Source of the DNA: Brassica napus | Lineage: Eukaryota; Streptophyta; Magnoliopsida; Brassicales; Brassicaceae | Length of the DNA stretch: 64,000 bases | Direction: 5' to 3' | NCBI RefSeq assembly: GCF_020379485.1 | Contig: NC_063443.1 | Span: forward strand, 19,091,531-19,155,530 | Part shown: positions 1 through 12,541 of the stretch, piece by piece | Layout: each line of letters opens with the position of its first letter | Numbering within the stretch: the stretch's first letter is position 1 | Notes under the pieces: model-generated | What the model saw: only the letters and a program-made list of their open reading frames with translations | Told to the model about the DNA's origin: nothing | Databases searched by the model: none | Translations under genes and position numbers: made by a program

Positions 1-882
1 GAGGGGAGAGAAGAAATTAATCTTTTTGTATGTTAAAAGCAAGTAGATAGGGTTTAAGCCGATTGATGGTAAGCAATGAGTTTTAAAACTAATGACAGTG
101 CATAAGGGAAAAGGGAAGGTTTTGAAAGAGATGCATGAGACATTACAATTTTTGCTGTTTTTTTTTAACTTTTTCTGAGAAATATGAATGGACTTCGATG
201 ATTGCATTCATTGCGAAGGACTCGTTTGATAACAACTCATCATACTCTCTCTTTTTCTTGATGAAATTCTACTATTTCAGCTAAAGACATATCATAAAAG
301 TCTTCGATATGGACCAGCAAACACGTGTTTTATATACAACCCAAGATAATACGATTACGTATGTGTTAGGAGGAACAAGATCCACATCCTTCTCAAAATA
401 AAATAAATTTAAAATATTTTTTTCATAAAGGAAAAACATCGATATTAATCATTAAGCATGAAACTTCAAAGTTTTCCTATCCATTTTGACCTAACGACTC
501 GTTTATGTTATAAGATGATCACCTCTCCTTCAAACTTTTGTATATTATTAAATATTCACCTATGAAAATTGAAAACATATAGTGAGTGTATTTTTATTTG
601 AACAGACTATAGCTAACAATTGATGTTAAGAACCCAGAAGGTAATCAATTGGGCTCCTTTCTTAAAATTATCAATTGGGTTATGATAAACGATTTTCAGA
701 AAAATTACAGCCTTTGAATAATAATAATAATAAATCATTTTGATGTGAATATGGTCAATGAAATTAAATAATATCCGCATACAAACTTTTTTAACAGTCT
801 CATGCATTAGACAGAGGAAGAAATAAGGCGAGGCATGACTAGAAACTCAGATATTGAGGAGAAACCAAACCCCGTATAGAGA
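1..882. other. Gene-free AT-rich left flank
   Basis: I see no convincing coding sequence, RNA gene or transposon end here. Open frames are short and AT-driven. By collinearity with Arabidopsis the next gene to the left should be the neighbour of KDTA, but no part of it is visible. Confidence 0.5.
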
Positions 883-932
883 ACATGTCATTGCTCTTTT
901 AGCAAAAAAAAAAAAAACATGTCATTGCTCTT
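883..932 (+). mobile_element. Micro-retroposon stub (poly-A insert with TSD)
   Basis: The 16-bp direct repeat ACATGTCATTGCTCTT (883-898 and 917-932) flanks an 18-bp insert, TTAGC followed by 13 A. A short unique stub plus poly(A) between perfect target-site duplications is the footprint expected of a retroposon truncated almost to its tail. It belongs to the dispersed class described in the findings. Confidence 0.6.
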
Positions 933-1210
933 CGGGGCTTCTAGTAAAAAAAAATCATTACTCTCTTCTTTTTTTGTTAACAATATTCTTTTATATATAT
1001 ATATTTATTCATTTATATTTATTGCTCTAATATAATATATATACGATTTCATATCTTTGATCCATCAGTTACTAAGAAGTAAGATCGGTAATCAAGAAAA
1101 GGTCCCCACCATTGAACTAATTATTACACAATACCATGCACCGATAACGATAAGTAACGATATAACTGTAAAGGTAAAATATTAGTAGTATGAAGAAACC
1201 TATAGATGTA

Positions 1211-1469
1211 CTCTCTTTGTTTACAAAATTTAAATTTTCTAGAGTGTACACGTTTATGAAAAATTTAATAAATATTTATAATTTAATTTAATTTATTTAT
1301 ACTTTAATATATGATTTTTAATATTTTTTTACTAATAAAATTTAATTAATTTAAATATTCTCAATTAATGTTTTTTAAAAATATAAAAAAGTATTTTAAC
1401 AATAATAGAAAATCTATCTTTATGAAACAAAAAAAATTTAAAAAATATTAATTTCGGGAATAAAATGAG
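1211..1469. mobile_element. Decayed Stowaway-like MITE
   Basis: The left end (CTCTCTTTGTTTAC) and the reverse complement of the right end (CTCATTTTATTCCC) share 9 of 14 bases and resemble the CTCCCTC-type ends of Stowaway/Tc1-Mariner MITEs. TA dinucleotides flank both ends. The 259-bp interior is very AT-rich and has no coding capacity. It is decayed, so the family call is tentative. Confidence 0.42.
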
Positions 1470-1760
1470 TATATAACAGTGAAGGTTAAATGTTGGTACA
1501 GTACATGCCTTTACTATTAGTTTCAATTTCTAATACGTAACAATTAAATCCGCCATTAAAGTCAGACATTAATTTAAGACCATATGTATATATAAACAGG
1601 CAAATTTATTGTGTGTAGTAATTTTACCAGACATATATAGTTAAAAGGGGGAAACAAGTCCCATAAGACTACCCATTTATACTTTTAACATTTATTAACA
1701 AAGTCAAAAATATTTTAAACTTAATCACGGAAAAACAAATTTGTTTCAATTAATTGATGG

Positions 1761-1858
1761 AATACTGTGGATCCTATTTAACATTTTACCGAAAGATAAA
1801 AAATACTGTGGATCCTATTTAACATTTTACCGAAAGATAAAAAATACTGTGGATCGAA
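1761..1858. repeat. 41-bp tandem repeat, about 2.3 copies
   Basis: A unit beginning AATACTGTGGATCC repeats almost perfectly with a 41-bp period (starts near 1761, 1802 and 1843). The third copy is cut off after GGATC. Near-identity suggests a recent slippage or unequal exchange. Confidence 0.85.
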
Positions 1859-2048
1859 ATAGTAATGAGGATTATAGTAACATGCTGACATATTTTGATG
1901 GATAACTGCTTATAGTTTTTTTTTATATTTTGAAATTGTTTGACTTGAAGAAAACAGAAAAGTATCTTGTAGGATAACAACATATATGTAAGAATTTAAA
2001 ATTACTTGTAGAATAGTTATAAAATTACAAATTTAATATTTAAAATGC

Positions 2049-2264
2049 AAGAAGCAGAATGCAACTGGGGCTTCTAGCTCTAGTGGTAAAGGGCTTACAG
2101 CTGTGAGTATCGCCACCTGGGTTCGAGTCCCAGCCACTGGAGAATTAACATTTAGGTATCGCTAGGGACAGAGGACCGACACGTGGCAACACGTGACTAG
2201 TCTGGATCACTTCTGTGAGACAGGATACCTCTGTATAATTCAAAAAAAAAAAAAGAAGCAGAAT
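2049..2264 (+). mobile_element. tRNA-derived SINE with target-site duplication
   Basis: Body 2061-2252. The head is tRNA-like: an A-box-like TAGCTCTAGTGGTAAAG segment and a perfect B box GGTTCGAGTCC near 2120. A tRNA-unrelated segment follows, ending in CTGTATAATTC plus about 12 A. The duplication AAGAAGCAGAAT occurs at 2049-2060 and 2253-2264. The cloverleaf is broken, so this is not a tRNA gene. Structure and length fit Brassicaceae SINEs mobilised by LINE enzymes. The clean duplication suggests a fairly recent insertion. Confidence 0.88.
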
Positions 2265-2385
2265 ACTAAATATTAAATTATTTACTTAAATTGATAAATC
2301 AAAACTGTAATATCCACGAGTCAGGAAGACCGATAAAGTGACATATCCAATGAAATACAGAAAAAAAAATGAAAATGAAAATTAA

Positions 2386-2458
2386 CACGCCCGGTGGGAC
2401 TCGAACCCACAATCGTTTGATTAGAAGTCAAACGCCTTATCGATTAGGCCACGGGCGC
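2386..2458 (-). tRNA. tRNA-Arg (anticodon TCT)
   Basis: The reverse complement folds as a 73-nt tRNA without intron. The acceptor stem GCGCCCG pairs with CGGGCGT (one G-T at 1-72), the discriminator is G, and the anticodon is TCT within CTTCTAA. The T arm GTGGG-TTCGAGT-CCCAC is perfect. The D loop reads AATCGATA where AATGGATA is expected, so the almost invariant G18 is replaced by C (plus-strand position 2442). It may be functional or a recently decaying copy. The MULE duplication begins 25 bp beyond its 5' end. Confidence 0.85.
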
Positions 2459-2482
2459 CTTGTTTGCTAACTGAAAAAACAG

Positions 2483-4239
2483 AAATAAATAGAGAAGTTT
2501 ACACTGAGAGACACTTTGTGTCTTTTGTTAACGCTGAAAGGCACTTTATGGATATAAGACACATTGTTGAACAGCTGTCTTTTTGGTGGACACAAAAGCC
2601 CTTTAAAGAACCAAACCAGATATCTCCTCAATTAGAATAAATGAAAAAGGTGCAAAAGTAAAAGTAGTTGTATGGATTTTAGGGTCTCTTTCCTGACCGT
2701 CGGATCATTTTTTAAAAGAAGATCTAATGGCTCAGAAGAGGCGTATTGGTTTGGCTCGTAATAAATGTTGTTCCTTAAACGTAACTTGTTGTGGGTTTCG
2801 TTTTTCAACGAAGGTGAGAGATAAGGCGAGGAGAGATATAAGAGATAGAACAGATCGCTTCAGAAGTCACGGTTAGGTTGGTTATGGATGTCTTGTTTGT
2901 GGTTGTGGTGGTGTATTCAAAATAGCATCCACATGTAGATTGGATTGTGGCTAAAGAAGGTGTGGCTACATGGGTGTTGTGGTTGAAACCATGAAGGTGG
3001 GTTGTGGTTAGAGAGGTTATGGCTACATGGGTGTTGTGGTTGAAACCATGAAGTTGGGTTGTGGTTAGAGAAGTTGTGGTGAGAAGAGGCATATTGGTTT
3101 GGCTCGTAATAGATATTTATAAATTGAATAAAGAAGAAAAAAATTTGTTAATCGATAAATTATGGATCTGATTCGTCATTTAGTAAAGTTTCTCTGTAAA
3201 ATCATTCATCATTCATCATTATCATGAAACAACGATTAAGATTTTCTGTGGACACAATTCAGTGGTCGAACACACTTCTGTGGACACAATTTATGTGGAC
3301 GTGAAAAAGTTACAAAATTTTCCGTGGACACCGTATCTACCACCACCTTCTCCTCCTCATGTCTTCCACCTCATATTCATATCAACCACCACAACATCCA
3401 CCAACACGGCATCCACCACAACTTCCTCCTCCTCACATCTTCCACCTCCGTATCCACATCCACCACAACAGCATCCACAGCCACGACATCCACCACCACA
3501 TCCTTCTCCTCACGTCTTCCACCTCCGTATCAACATCCACCACCATAGCATCCACCATCACGGCATCCATAATCACCACCAGCTCTTCATCCTCACGTCT
3601 TCTACCTCTGTATCTACATCCACCACAACGGCATCCACCACCACCTCCTCCTCTCGGGTGAATCAATTAGTTTATCTGTCGGGTGAATCAATAAGTTTAT
3701 CTGTCGGAAGAGGAGAGGGATCAATAAGTTCAAGGAACGGAGTCTAACCTTCCATTTGTAGTTTTTCCAGACTTTTGATGTCGAGAGCAGTCTCTGAGAA
3801 GATGATAACGCGAAAGACGAAACACAAATCCAACTTCCGTGAGGAGGGACAGCAAATCAAAAAGAGGAGGGTTTGGGCAGAACTTCGATTATGAAATTAG
3901 ATTTGGGGCCAATTTCAGATTATGAAATTTGGATCTACAAGATGTCGCCGTAGAAAATAATTAGGGTTCATCGGGTTTTGTAAAAAGGGGAAAAGATAAG
4001 GTGAGATTGGAGAGAGGTGTGTTCAACGGGTTTTGTAAAAAGTTTAAAAAGTTTAGAGAGAGAATTGGTTGGGTTGAGTTATCTAGTTAACTAAAAGTTA
4101 GGTTGAGTTATCTAGTTAACTAAAGGTTGGGGTTATATTAGTAAACCTAGCAAAAGAAAGTGTGTTGTAGCATAATGTGTCTCTGAGTGAAATTGGAAAC
4201 ACAAAATGTGTCTCTGAGGGTAAAAATTTCAAATAAATA
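2483..4239. mobile_element. Non-autonomous Mutator-like element (MULE)
   Basis: The 9-bp duplication AAATAAATA occurs at 2483-2491 and 4231-4239. Just inside, imperfect terminal inverted repeats match at about 18 of 23 positions (left 2492 GAGAAGTTTACACTGAGAG; right end 4230 reads GAAATTTTTACCCTCAGAG on the other strand) and continue as weaker similarity for about 50 bp. The 1739-bp body has no transposase. It holds a pair of about 60-bp repeats (2940-3070), a duplicated TTGGTTTGGCTCGTAATA segment (about 2747 and 3095) and a long CCACCA/TCCACC-type minisatellite (3330-3660). A 9-bp TSD with G-initial ends is the Mutator signature. Confidence 0.85.
3325..3660. repeat. Cytosine-rich minisatellite inside the MULE
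   Basis: Degenerate units of CATCCACCACCA and CTCCTCACGTCTTCCACCTC alternate through this stretch. Because stops are excluded by composition, it is open in several frames on both strands, encoding Ser/Thr/His/Pro runs. I see no sign of a real protein, as no frame is favoured and there is no start context. Confidence 0.8.
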
Positions 4240-4490
4240 CTATATCTGGACAAAGCCTACTCTTATACAGCTTCTTACCCACATTACATTGCTTATAGTG
4301 CAAAAGGATTTTCAATAAAATAGTCCTGAAGTTTCACAAAGTTCAAAACAAGCCTGAAGCTACACAAAATTCAAAGAAGAAAGTTTTCTACAAAAAAAAG
4401 AAGCATAAATTCTACATACATGTTTAGAGCTTCAACTACTACAGATGTCTACATCTAATTATTCAGCTGTTAATTAGCCACGCTAACAAA

Positions 4491-6888
4491 TCATTTCCCT
4501 CTAAAGATATGGAGATTGAGAAGATTCCAAACATTCGAGATAATGCAGCTCGATAGAGATTCATATACCTCTTTAGAAGCTCTCTGACGTGCTTCCAAGA
4601 TCTCAGGGTTACTCATAAGCAATTCAACCGCTTCTTTGAGCTCTAGCTCACTCGATACCTGTGTAATCGATAAGGGATTCTCCTGCTGCATTGCCTTCAC
4701 CATGTGAGAGAAATGTCCAACATGACAACCTAACAAACATAACACAAATGTTCAGATAAAAGAGAGAAAAAGTGAACTATACTAATACGAGCATGTTAAT
4801 CTTATTATCATCATTGAGCACCTGTAATAACGGCACAGCCAGCGGCAGCTGCTTCAGACAAGTTATGACCAGTTAACTCCGGGAAGAAAGAACCTCCAAT
4901 GACGGCTACTGGAGCTACTCCGTAGAATTCTCTTAGTTCACCTGAAAAAACAAGCAGAACCAGATCATGTCAATGGAGAAAGTACAGAGAGGGGTATAGC
5001 CACTAGGAACATTAATGCAAAGGAAAGAACGTAACCTAGTGTATCAACCACATATATATTTGTCTTCTTTGATGTGAGCTTTTCATTTCGAGACCTTAGA
5101 GCTACACTTTGGCCATCGTTCCGCAATTTCTACAAAAAGTAGCTTGACATATTGAAATTTGCCAAAAGTTATAACCTAAGCCAGGCCAATAATCAAAATA
5201 AGCAGAAGTTGGTTTTGGAACATACTTGAGCGATCTGGTGGCCATGATGTGGATGTCGAGGCACAATTATCACAACGGAGTCAGGATGTGACTGGAGAAG
5301 CAAGTTGTGAACTCCTAAAATGACTGTGCATACAACTTTGATCATCAATTTTGTTAAATACATTAAAAAAAAAAAGAGAAGATAATTTGTACCTTCTTCT
5401 TCGCCTCTATGTAATGACGATGCAATCCATACCTTCATTTCTGAGAGTTCTGCTTTTAGATCTCTTATACTTTCAGATGTTCCACTAGATACATAAAACT
5501 TGTTTACCACTGGAAGAAAGAGCAGACAGGAGATAGATCTTAATATCGCCTTAAACAAGAAGAGTATGAGAAATTCAGCAAATGAAACTAAGTACCAGAT
5601 CATTAATCAAACATCAACAACTCTAGATCTCAGTGAAAATAATCTTGAAAGCATAGGTGGAGTGCAATACCGTATTTCAAGTCTCCAGAAAAATTAATGA
5701 CAAAGGGTGGTGCCTGCAGCAGCTGGTAATGTATACCCTGCAAGGTGCTCTGTCCCATTTTGAGGCAAAAACAAAAAAATTAATATAAGCCAAGATCAGA
5801 TAATCCTTGGATTTGATGAAGTTATAGCATACATACTAGTGGGACAATTAGTGAGAATTTGGATAGCAGCAATGATGCCAGAGGTAGTAAGAGAGGACTA
5901 GACCACCGTTTAAAGGATTTTGTAGACATCCGAGCGTTCAACAATGCCAATGGAATCTAAAAATTGGAATTAACAGAAAACACTATATTAACCAATGCCA
6001 AAAGAGTCAAGTACATGTTACTACAAAGCATAAGCATGAATATCATTGAGTTTTATTTTGAAGAATTACTCGAAGTTGTGAAGCAGACATGATGAGATTA
6101 GGCCACAGCTCGTTCTCCATAATGACAATCGCATTTGGTTTCCAATAACCAAGGAATCTGTCAATAGCCACCGGTGTATCCAGCGGTGCAAACTGCTCAA
6201 ATTTTATAAACTTTTAGGACATCAACAAGAGCTCAGAGATATTATTATATCATCAAACAATGGTTAAAGAACAGTGAATCATAGATAAACGAAGGAAATG
6301 AACTGGTGTAACTAACTTTCTGTTATTTCCGGTTTACATGTAACAGACATTTAACCAATCTAAACCATATAGTCGGTTTACTACTCTAATAATAATACCT
6401 GATGTAATACACCAACAGGAAGCTGCTTCTTTATCACTTCACTACAAACGAAACAAAAAAAAGATTGAAACTTTAAATCCCGTTTTTAAAAGTTAAGTGT
6501 GTTAAAGAAACAATACAAAGCAGAGACTGTCGTCGTCGTCATCAAGATAGTCATCTCTGGCTTCATCTCGTTGCATCGTCTGATCACGGGAATCGCAGCC
6601 ATTCCTTCACCTGAAGAGAGAGTCAGTCACCACAATAAGAAGAGCTTAATTTCTCGATTTGGAGACTAATCGGGATGATCAATTGAGGTTCTAACCTAAC
6701 GAGACGGCGTGAAACCAGACGAGAGGTCCCGGTGGTCGTACGGCGGAGGGATGACCGAACCGTTCGGGCCACCGGCGGGAATGTTCTAGGCCTCGGAGCC
6801 TGCGCCACCGCATGTGGAGGTGAAGAAACGGTGAAGCGGAGTAGGTTAAGGCTCTGTATAATCGGTATACGAGCACTCCAAGCTCCAT
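4491..6888 (-). CDS. KDTA: KDO transferase (KdtA/WaaA-like), mitochondrial
   Basis: Plant counterpart of bacterial 3-deoxy-D-manno-octulosonate transferase, which adds KDO to lipid A-type acceptors; in plants it is assigned to mitochondria. Eleven exons rebuilt on the minus strand: 6888-6696, 6610-6517, 6441-6399, 6192-6070, 5956-5837, 5749-5671, 5509-5393, 5323-5226, 5129-5036, 4941-4822, 4729-4491. They join in frame to 439 aa with GT-AG introns. Visible motifs are ENELWPNLI (exon 4), IVPRHPHHG (exon 8) and the sugar-nucleotide site GHNLSEAAAAGCAVITG across exons 10-11. The start chosen is MELGVLVYRLY; an in-frame ATG lies 51 nt upstream (6939). The N-terminus is basic and hydrophobic, fitting import or a membrane anchor. 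Corresponds to At5g03770 by content and order. Confidence 0.92.
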
Positions 6889-6963
6889 CGCGCATCCGCC
6901 ACTCAGCGACGGCGCCGACGTCTGCTCTGCTCTATTCATTGAAGACTGCTTTTAATTGTAATC

Positions 6964-7030
6964 GGGCCTTTAAAGCCCATAATATTAGTAAGTTATTTTT
7001 CAGCCCAATGTTATTCAACTTTGGCCCAAC
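6964..7030. promoter_or_regulatory. Site II-type GGGCC/GCCCA cluster upstream of KDTA
   Basis: GGGCC, AAAGCCCAT, CAGCCCAATG and TGGCCCAAC occur within 70 bp, just upstream of the KDTA start. Such TGGGCY elements are common in promoters of plant housekeeping and mitochondrial-protein genes and are bound by TCP factors. The functional role is inferred. Confidence 0.5.
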
Positions 7031-7099
7031 AAGGATAAACGCTTCAAAGGTCAAACGCATAATCACGACTCTGTCATGTGAGAGACCAAAAAACTAAAG

Positions 7100-10000
7100 G
7101 GAAGGTTCTACTCCTTTTAGCGTTTACGACAATAAAGTACACATTATTCATTACTTGTCCGAATGATCTTAAGATTCTTCAAAATGGTAGCCAGTATAAT
7201 ATTCTGAACACCTAGAATTTTGTTTTAAAAGTAAAAAAAAAAAATTATAACAGTAAAATAAAAAAAAATTAAATGAGACAATCCTTTTGCCTTTTCTCAC
7301 TGGGTGAGGAGGATACTCGTTTAAAAAAGAAAAATCACAAAGAAGGTTAAGAAAAACGTTAGCGGAATAACTTTGATAGCAAGTTTAGCTTCCCACGTGC
7401 CATGTTGCTGTTTGAGCCTTTGTCTATGGTTTCAGATGAATCTGGAATTTACATTCGTCTATATAGTCCATTTTTAAAAGTTAAATATTAGCTAGAGAAA
7501 TTCTCTGAAATGTCTTACTTTATCGTTGCTGTAAAAATTATGACCAAGTTGTAGTTTTCTTATACTAATATATAATCAGCATCTTAGTCTTATACGATTG
7601 TTTGATTGATGGACGTAAGAGCAAACAATTAATGAATAGAATGTCAAAGATGGCTATAATTTCGTTTAAAGCGGCAAAAGAAAGTAATATATGATAATCC
7701 ACCTAAAAGTTAAACATACAAAAAATTCTTGACCTCGGATCTATCCCATTACATATATATAATCAGAATTAGTAATGAAATTGAAGTAGGTGAGAAATAG
7801 AATACTGATGAAGACTTGGTCTTGAAGACTAAGGTGCGGTGTCTCCTTCCCATATTGGAGCCAAATTGCACACATCAACTAAGTAGTTCATAGACCTTAA
7901 CCATTTCCAATGACAGCTTTTCGAGTCGTATTATGTAATGCAAGCAAACAAAATTAAATTATAAAAGTACGTATTAAGATTCCTTTTATGTTTTTTTTAT
8001 TTACTTACGGGGATTTGAGTTTTTGAGGTTGAATACGTATTAAGAAGATATTTAGAGGTTCTTTCGATAAGAATGAAAAATATCTCTAATTCTTTGCACA
8101 TTATGTAGCAAATCAAATTTACTATTTTACCTAATCAAAATACATCACAATTCACAATTCACAACATTACTTTATTACTTGTATTCAAAGTCAAGTATTC
8201 AAAAAAAAAAAGTCAAGTATTCAATCATAAACTTATGTTTTGAGGATCAAATTTATTACGTAAGCTTTGGTTTTAGGATTTATTATAAGTTTGTAACAAG
8301 CGTAGCTTACTATCTGCGATACACACAACATGCAACATCATGATGAACGATTATATTCCCAATATAAGAAAATACATGATATCATATCGAGCTTCATGCG
8401 TATTAAGTATAGGCCATTAAAAATTCAACTAAGAGTCAAGAACTTCATGTAATCATTGTAAAAAAATTGACATATACGTGATGTAATATATATACACAAA
8501 ATATATGTGCCGACAATTAAAAGTCGAAATAAGACCCTAAAATAAATGGAGAGAGGGGGAGTTTCAGTTCCAAAGTAGATAGGATATCAATTCTATATGA
8601 AGTATGGACATTGGATCCCACCAGTTGTTCTGAATTGTGTTTTCTACAAAACTTGATTGATTCTTTGAATATTTTCAAATTTATTATAGCTTTTTGCAAA
8701 CATATTTATCATAACAAAAGTAACAAAGATGCCCATTTTATTTTGAATAACTAACAATAGAAATACATATACATACTTTTTTCTTTGGAAAATTAATATA
8801 TAGTCTATTTGTTAATGTTTTGTTTCTGGAGTAGAGATGAAAGATCGAGTACACGTTAGTGAGTAGGAACCTTCATAAAGAGATACACTGATAGTAGTTT
8901 CTTTTAATTTTGTTTTGAGGTATACGGTTTAGGTGATGAAAATATATATACTCGACTGTGAAGAAAATAATGCTTTTTTTTTTGGACAATAAGAAAAGAA
9001 TGCTTAAGAAGTCTTTGCTAACCAAAATCAATTTACAGTTTATACAGATGATATATCAACCTCTTTTTAATTTATTTCGCTTTTACAGTTTTTACGTAAA
9101 CAGCTTACGACGGTTTATAAGCGAAATTAAACCATTAAATTCAAAATCTATTGGCTTAAGTTTTCTAACTTTTATATGGGGCCAATTGTGAGCACTGTGT
9201 ATATGGGTATATTCCTGAGCAATAATGTAATACGTAGGGTGACCAATAATATATATTTACGAATCTGTTGCTCAAAGTCTTTTTTTCTTATAATTCTGGT
9301 TATTATATGCCAAAGCCAAACAGCTCTTCAGTGAAGGGTTCGAAGTTGTTCGTGGGGAAATCTTGTATTTAGTCTACCATTTTTGTTTGGTTATTCCATT
9401 TTATCTAATTATCGGTCATTATTTTTTCCAAATCTATTTTATACGTGTGTGTCATGATAAAAAGATGTTATATCACACTTACTAGATAATCAGTTCTCTG
9501 TAAAAAAAACCTTAAATTATCATTAATTTTAGTAACATGACTCAGAATTATTGAAAATGATGAAAAATGAAAGGAATGGTGACAAATGTGAGTGAAAGAA
9601 GCAAAGTCCATCTGTAAGAAGTAAGAACCCATGTGTTATTTGGTCCTTTTACATTATGTTTACTTGCAAGGCACTGCATGTTACTTCCTGGCTGCATGCA
9701 ACATATGTAGTGCTATTTTACTTCTCCAACTTTTGTTTTTATTCATATTCCATTTTTCATTATTATAACTCTGCACACAATTTTATTGTTGTTTAAGTTA
9801 CCATGATAATATAGAGATATAATCATACATACTTGTTTCACATTCAAAGAAATCAAAAGCCAATGGCGAATATTAGTTTTGTGTGTTAAAGAATGGCAAG
9901 TAACATATTCAAAATTAACAAAGATGATTGAGATCTCGACAAATTATATGATTATAGTTATTATGTATATTAGTTAACTCAAGTTTGTTTATGATATCAC

Positions 10001-12000
10001 TAAATCTATGAATATATGTTAGATAATGGTCTCGGCATGTGTTCTCCACATGACATGCCAACCAAATACAGACTTTAATTTGTCAACTTACTGACCTGAT
10101 AACTGATTACAACACGAAATACGCTATAAGAAGTACAGGCAAAAAAAAATCAAAAATCAAAATTCTTAACTATTTAAATTATAAATAGGTGTTTTGGTAC
10201 TGGACCGACAGAAAATGAATCATTCCGTATGAAGTATCTTCATAAACTGAAATGTTCGTTTTAGTGTTGTAATGTCAGTGTTGGCTAAAGTATCCGAATA
10301 AAATATGACTAATTTAACAAGTGTGAAAAGATGATTACTAAAACCACAGTGTTTTATAACTACATAGAATTGCCTAATGCTAATGCAAGGTGATTACTAG
10401 CACTGAACGACCGTCTAGGTTCTAACAGTCAACCTCAGCCGTTGGGCAGTCCTTTTTATCCAGCTGTGTGTTTCATCTTACTACTTATCAGTTATCACCG
10501 CTTATAATTAATCGAGATCCATTTTACTTTTAAAATAACATTATCTCGTTAAGTTCTTAATTGCTACTAATATATTAGTTTGCGAAATATATGAAATAAA
10601 ATGATTGATGGACGAAGTGGAAACGTGGGTCGAAGACTCGAAGTTTATGAAATAATTGACTTTTCCTACTTTTACTTTAAAGAATTGACTTTAAGCAATG
10701 TTTTGAATTTGTTAATATTTATGATATTAAATATAATAAGCTTAATATTTATGATACTCATTAAATATAATAAGCTTAAAATTTTCATATAAACATTTAC
10801 AAACGGACCGTCGGCGCGCTATAAATCAGCATCGCAAATTAGCCATAAAACAAATGTGCTTTGTTAGATATCTTCGAGTGTTTTTCTGTGCAAAATGTCT
10901 TATTCATTTTCACGGGAGCTTTTGGTCAATTTCGACTGGTTAGCAACATTCCATATCATTTCCAAGAGAGGTGACCATATCTGTTTTGCCTCAAGTCTTG
11001 AATTGTTCTTTGGTTTTAAAAAATTGTAATATTCTAGAGTATGGTGTCATTTTATACGATTACAAAACTAACACTAGTACTTTTATATCGATATGACTAA
11101 CTTACCTTCATAATCCAGATCAAAGCTGGAGAGCTCCTTCGTGGTTTATATTTGTTTTTTTATATAAATAAGTGAATATATATTAATATATAATAATGTT
11201 ACATTGTTACATATGCGATCAGAATGCATATATAATAATATTGTTACATATACTTTACTGGATTTCGCAGACAAAATTGGGAATCCTATATCTGTTTCTC
11301 TTCATATGGACCACTGCATGATTTCAATATCTTGTTCTATAGAATCGATCATTCGATAATCTTGAGAGATTTTCATTATCCTGTAACGAGATGAGGACAA
11401 CAATACGAGATATATTATTTCATCGAGAAACGAACCGATGTAATCACTTTACTATTGGAATCAACTGGTTATACAAGTTATGGGGGTATAAAACTGATAT
11501 ACACCGTGCATTTACAATGCATCATTTTCGTTTAGTTTTGAATCACACACAGTAAATAGCATTTGGCCTTCAACTGTTAGCTCTGTATTAAATTACCAAA
11601 TATGATATGTAAGGCCGAACTCTTACGAATAATGTATACGATATATACAACATTCAAAATATTGCTAGACTTTTTGGGGTTAAATATTGCTAGAAGTTAG
11701 TCTACCGTTTATGAACTTAATCTAAAATTATTTAGTCGTTGATTTCTTTCTTTTTAAAATAAATTTAAACATTAGTCAGAATAACAAATATTAACTATAG
11801 CCCAGATTAATTAATCAGCGTTGTCTACCAATTTGTTTTGACTGAGATGGTCGTATATTTACGAACGCCTAGACGGCTAAAATTTGGAGCATATTCTACA
11901 TTTTTTTCTGGAGAAACAGATTAAATTAAAATAACATTTTGCTTAACTCAGACCTGGACATCATTAATGTTTGCGACGTTCAATAATGTTTGGTAGTTAT
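7100..12000. other. Gene-free intergenic region between KDTA and CSLA9
   Basis: About 5 kb of AT-rich DNA. Frames are short and lack splice-linked continuity. It holds small retroposon-like stubs near 8189-8224 and 8961-9005 and a 35-bp imperfect duplication (AATATTTATGATA...ATAATAAGCTTA) at about 10710-10785. No gene or intact transposon recognised. Confidence 0.6.
8189..8224 (+). mobile_element. Micro-retroposon stub
   Basis: The direct repeat AGTCAAGTATTCAA (8189-8202 and 8211-8224) flanks only 8 A. This could be a poly(A)-only retroposition, or a slippage event within A-rich DNA. Confidence 0.4.
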
Positions 12001-12129
12001 ATAGAAAGAGCAAATGGATGGTTGATGGAGCAAACATTTATTTGTGTACAATAAATTATAAATACAAACTACAGTTTAAAATAAAGCAAAAATTAAAAGT
12101 GGAACCATACAATACAAGGGCAAAGGCTT

Positions 12130-12137
12130 TATATAAA
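12130..12137 (+). promoter_or_regulatory. TATA box of CSLA9
   Basis: TATATAAA lies about 400 bp upstream of the CSLA9 ATG, followed by a CT-rich leader (CT microsatellite near 12195) typical of a plant 5' UTR. Confidence 0.5.
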
Positions 12138-12541
12138 GACATTCATCTCTGTTTCATTTTTCACACATACACTGATACAGACACACTGTCTCTTCTCTCT
12201 CTCTCTCTGTTTATGTTCATAGATCTCTCTCCTCTCCTCTTCCTTTCCAAAACCATCTCCTCCTTCACCACCTTTCATTATAATCTTTCCTCTCTTACCA
12301 AACCATAAAACAAGAAAACAAACCTAAAAAACAAAAATTAATTCTCCTTTTTGTCAGACAATCTGAGTTTCTATCAAGTAAAACTCTGTCTCTCTGTATT
12401 GTCCTCCTCTTTGATTACTTGATCAAAAGAAACTCCTTTAAAGTATCACATTGTACCCTATCGCGTGTCTCACAAGAAAAGATCTAGGGTTCTTGCTTCC
12501 TCCTCTGTTTTTTTTTCTCTTTCTCACCGGAGTAAGGAGAG

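Noticed and set aside
2071..2142. tRNA gene on the plus strand
   Set aside because: It has a good B box but no proper acceptor or anticodon stem, and is the head of a SINE with poly(A) tail and target duplication.
3262..3747. 161-aa Ser/Thr/His/Pro-rich open frame
   Set aside because: It lies in a minisatellite that is open in several frames on both strands inside a MULE; no frame is favoured.
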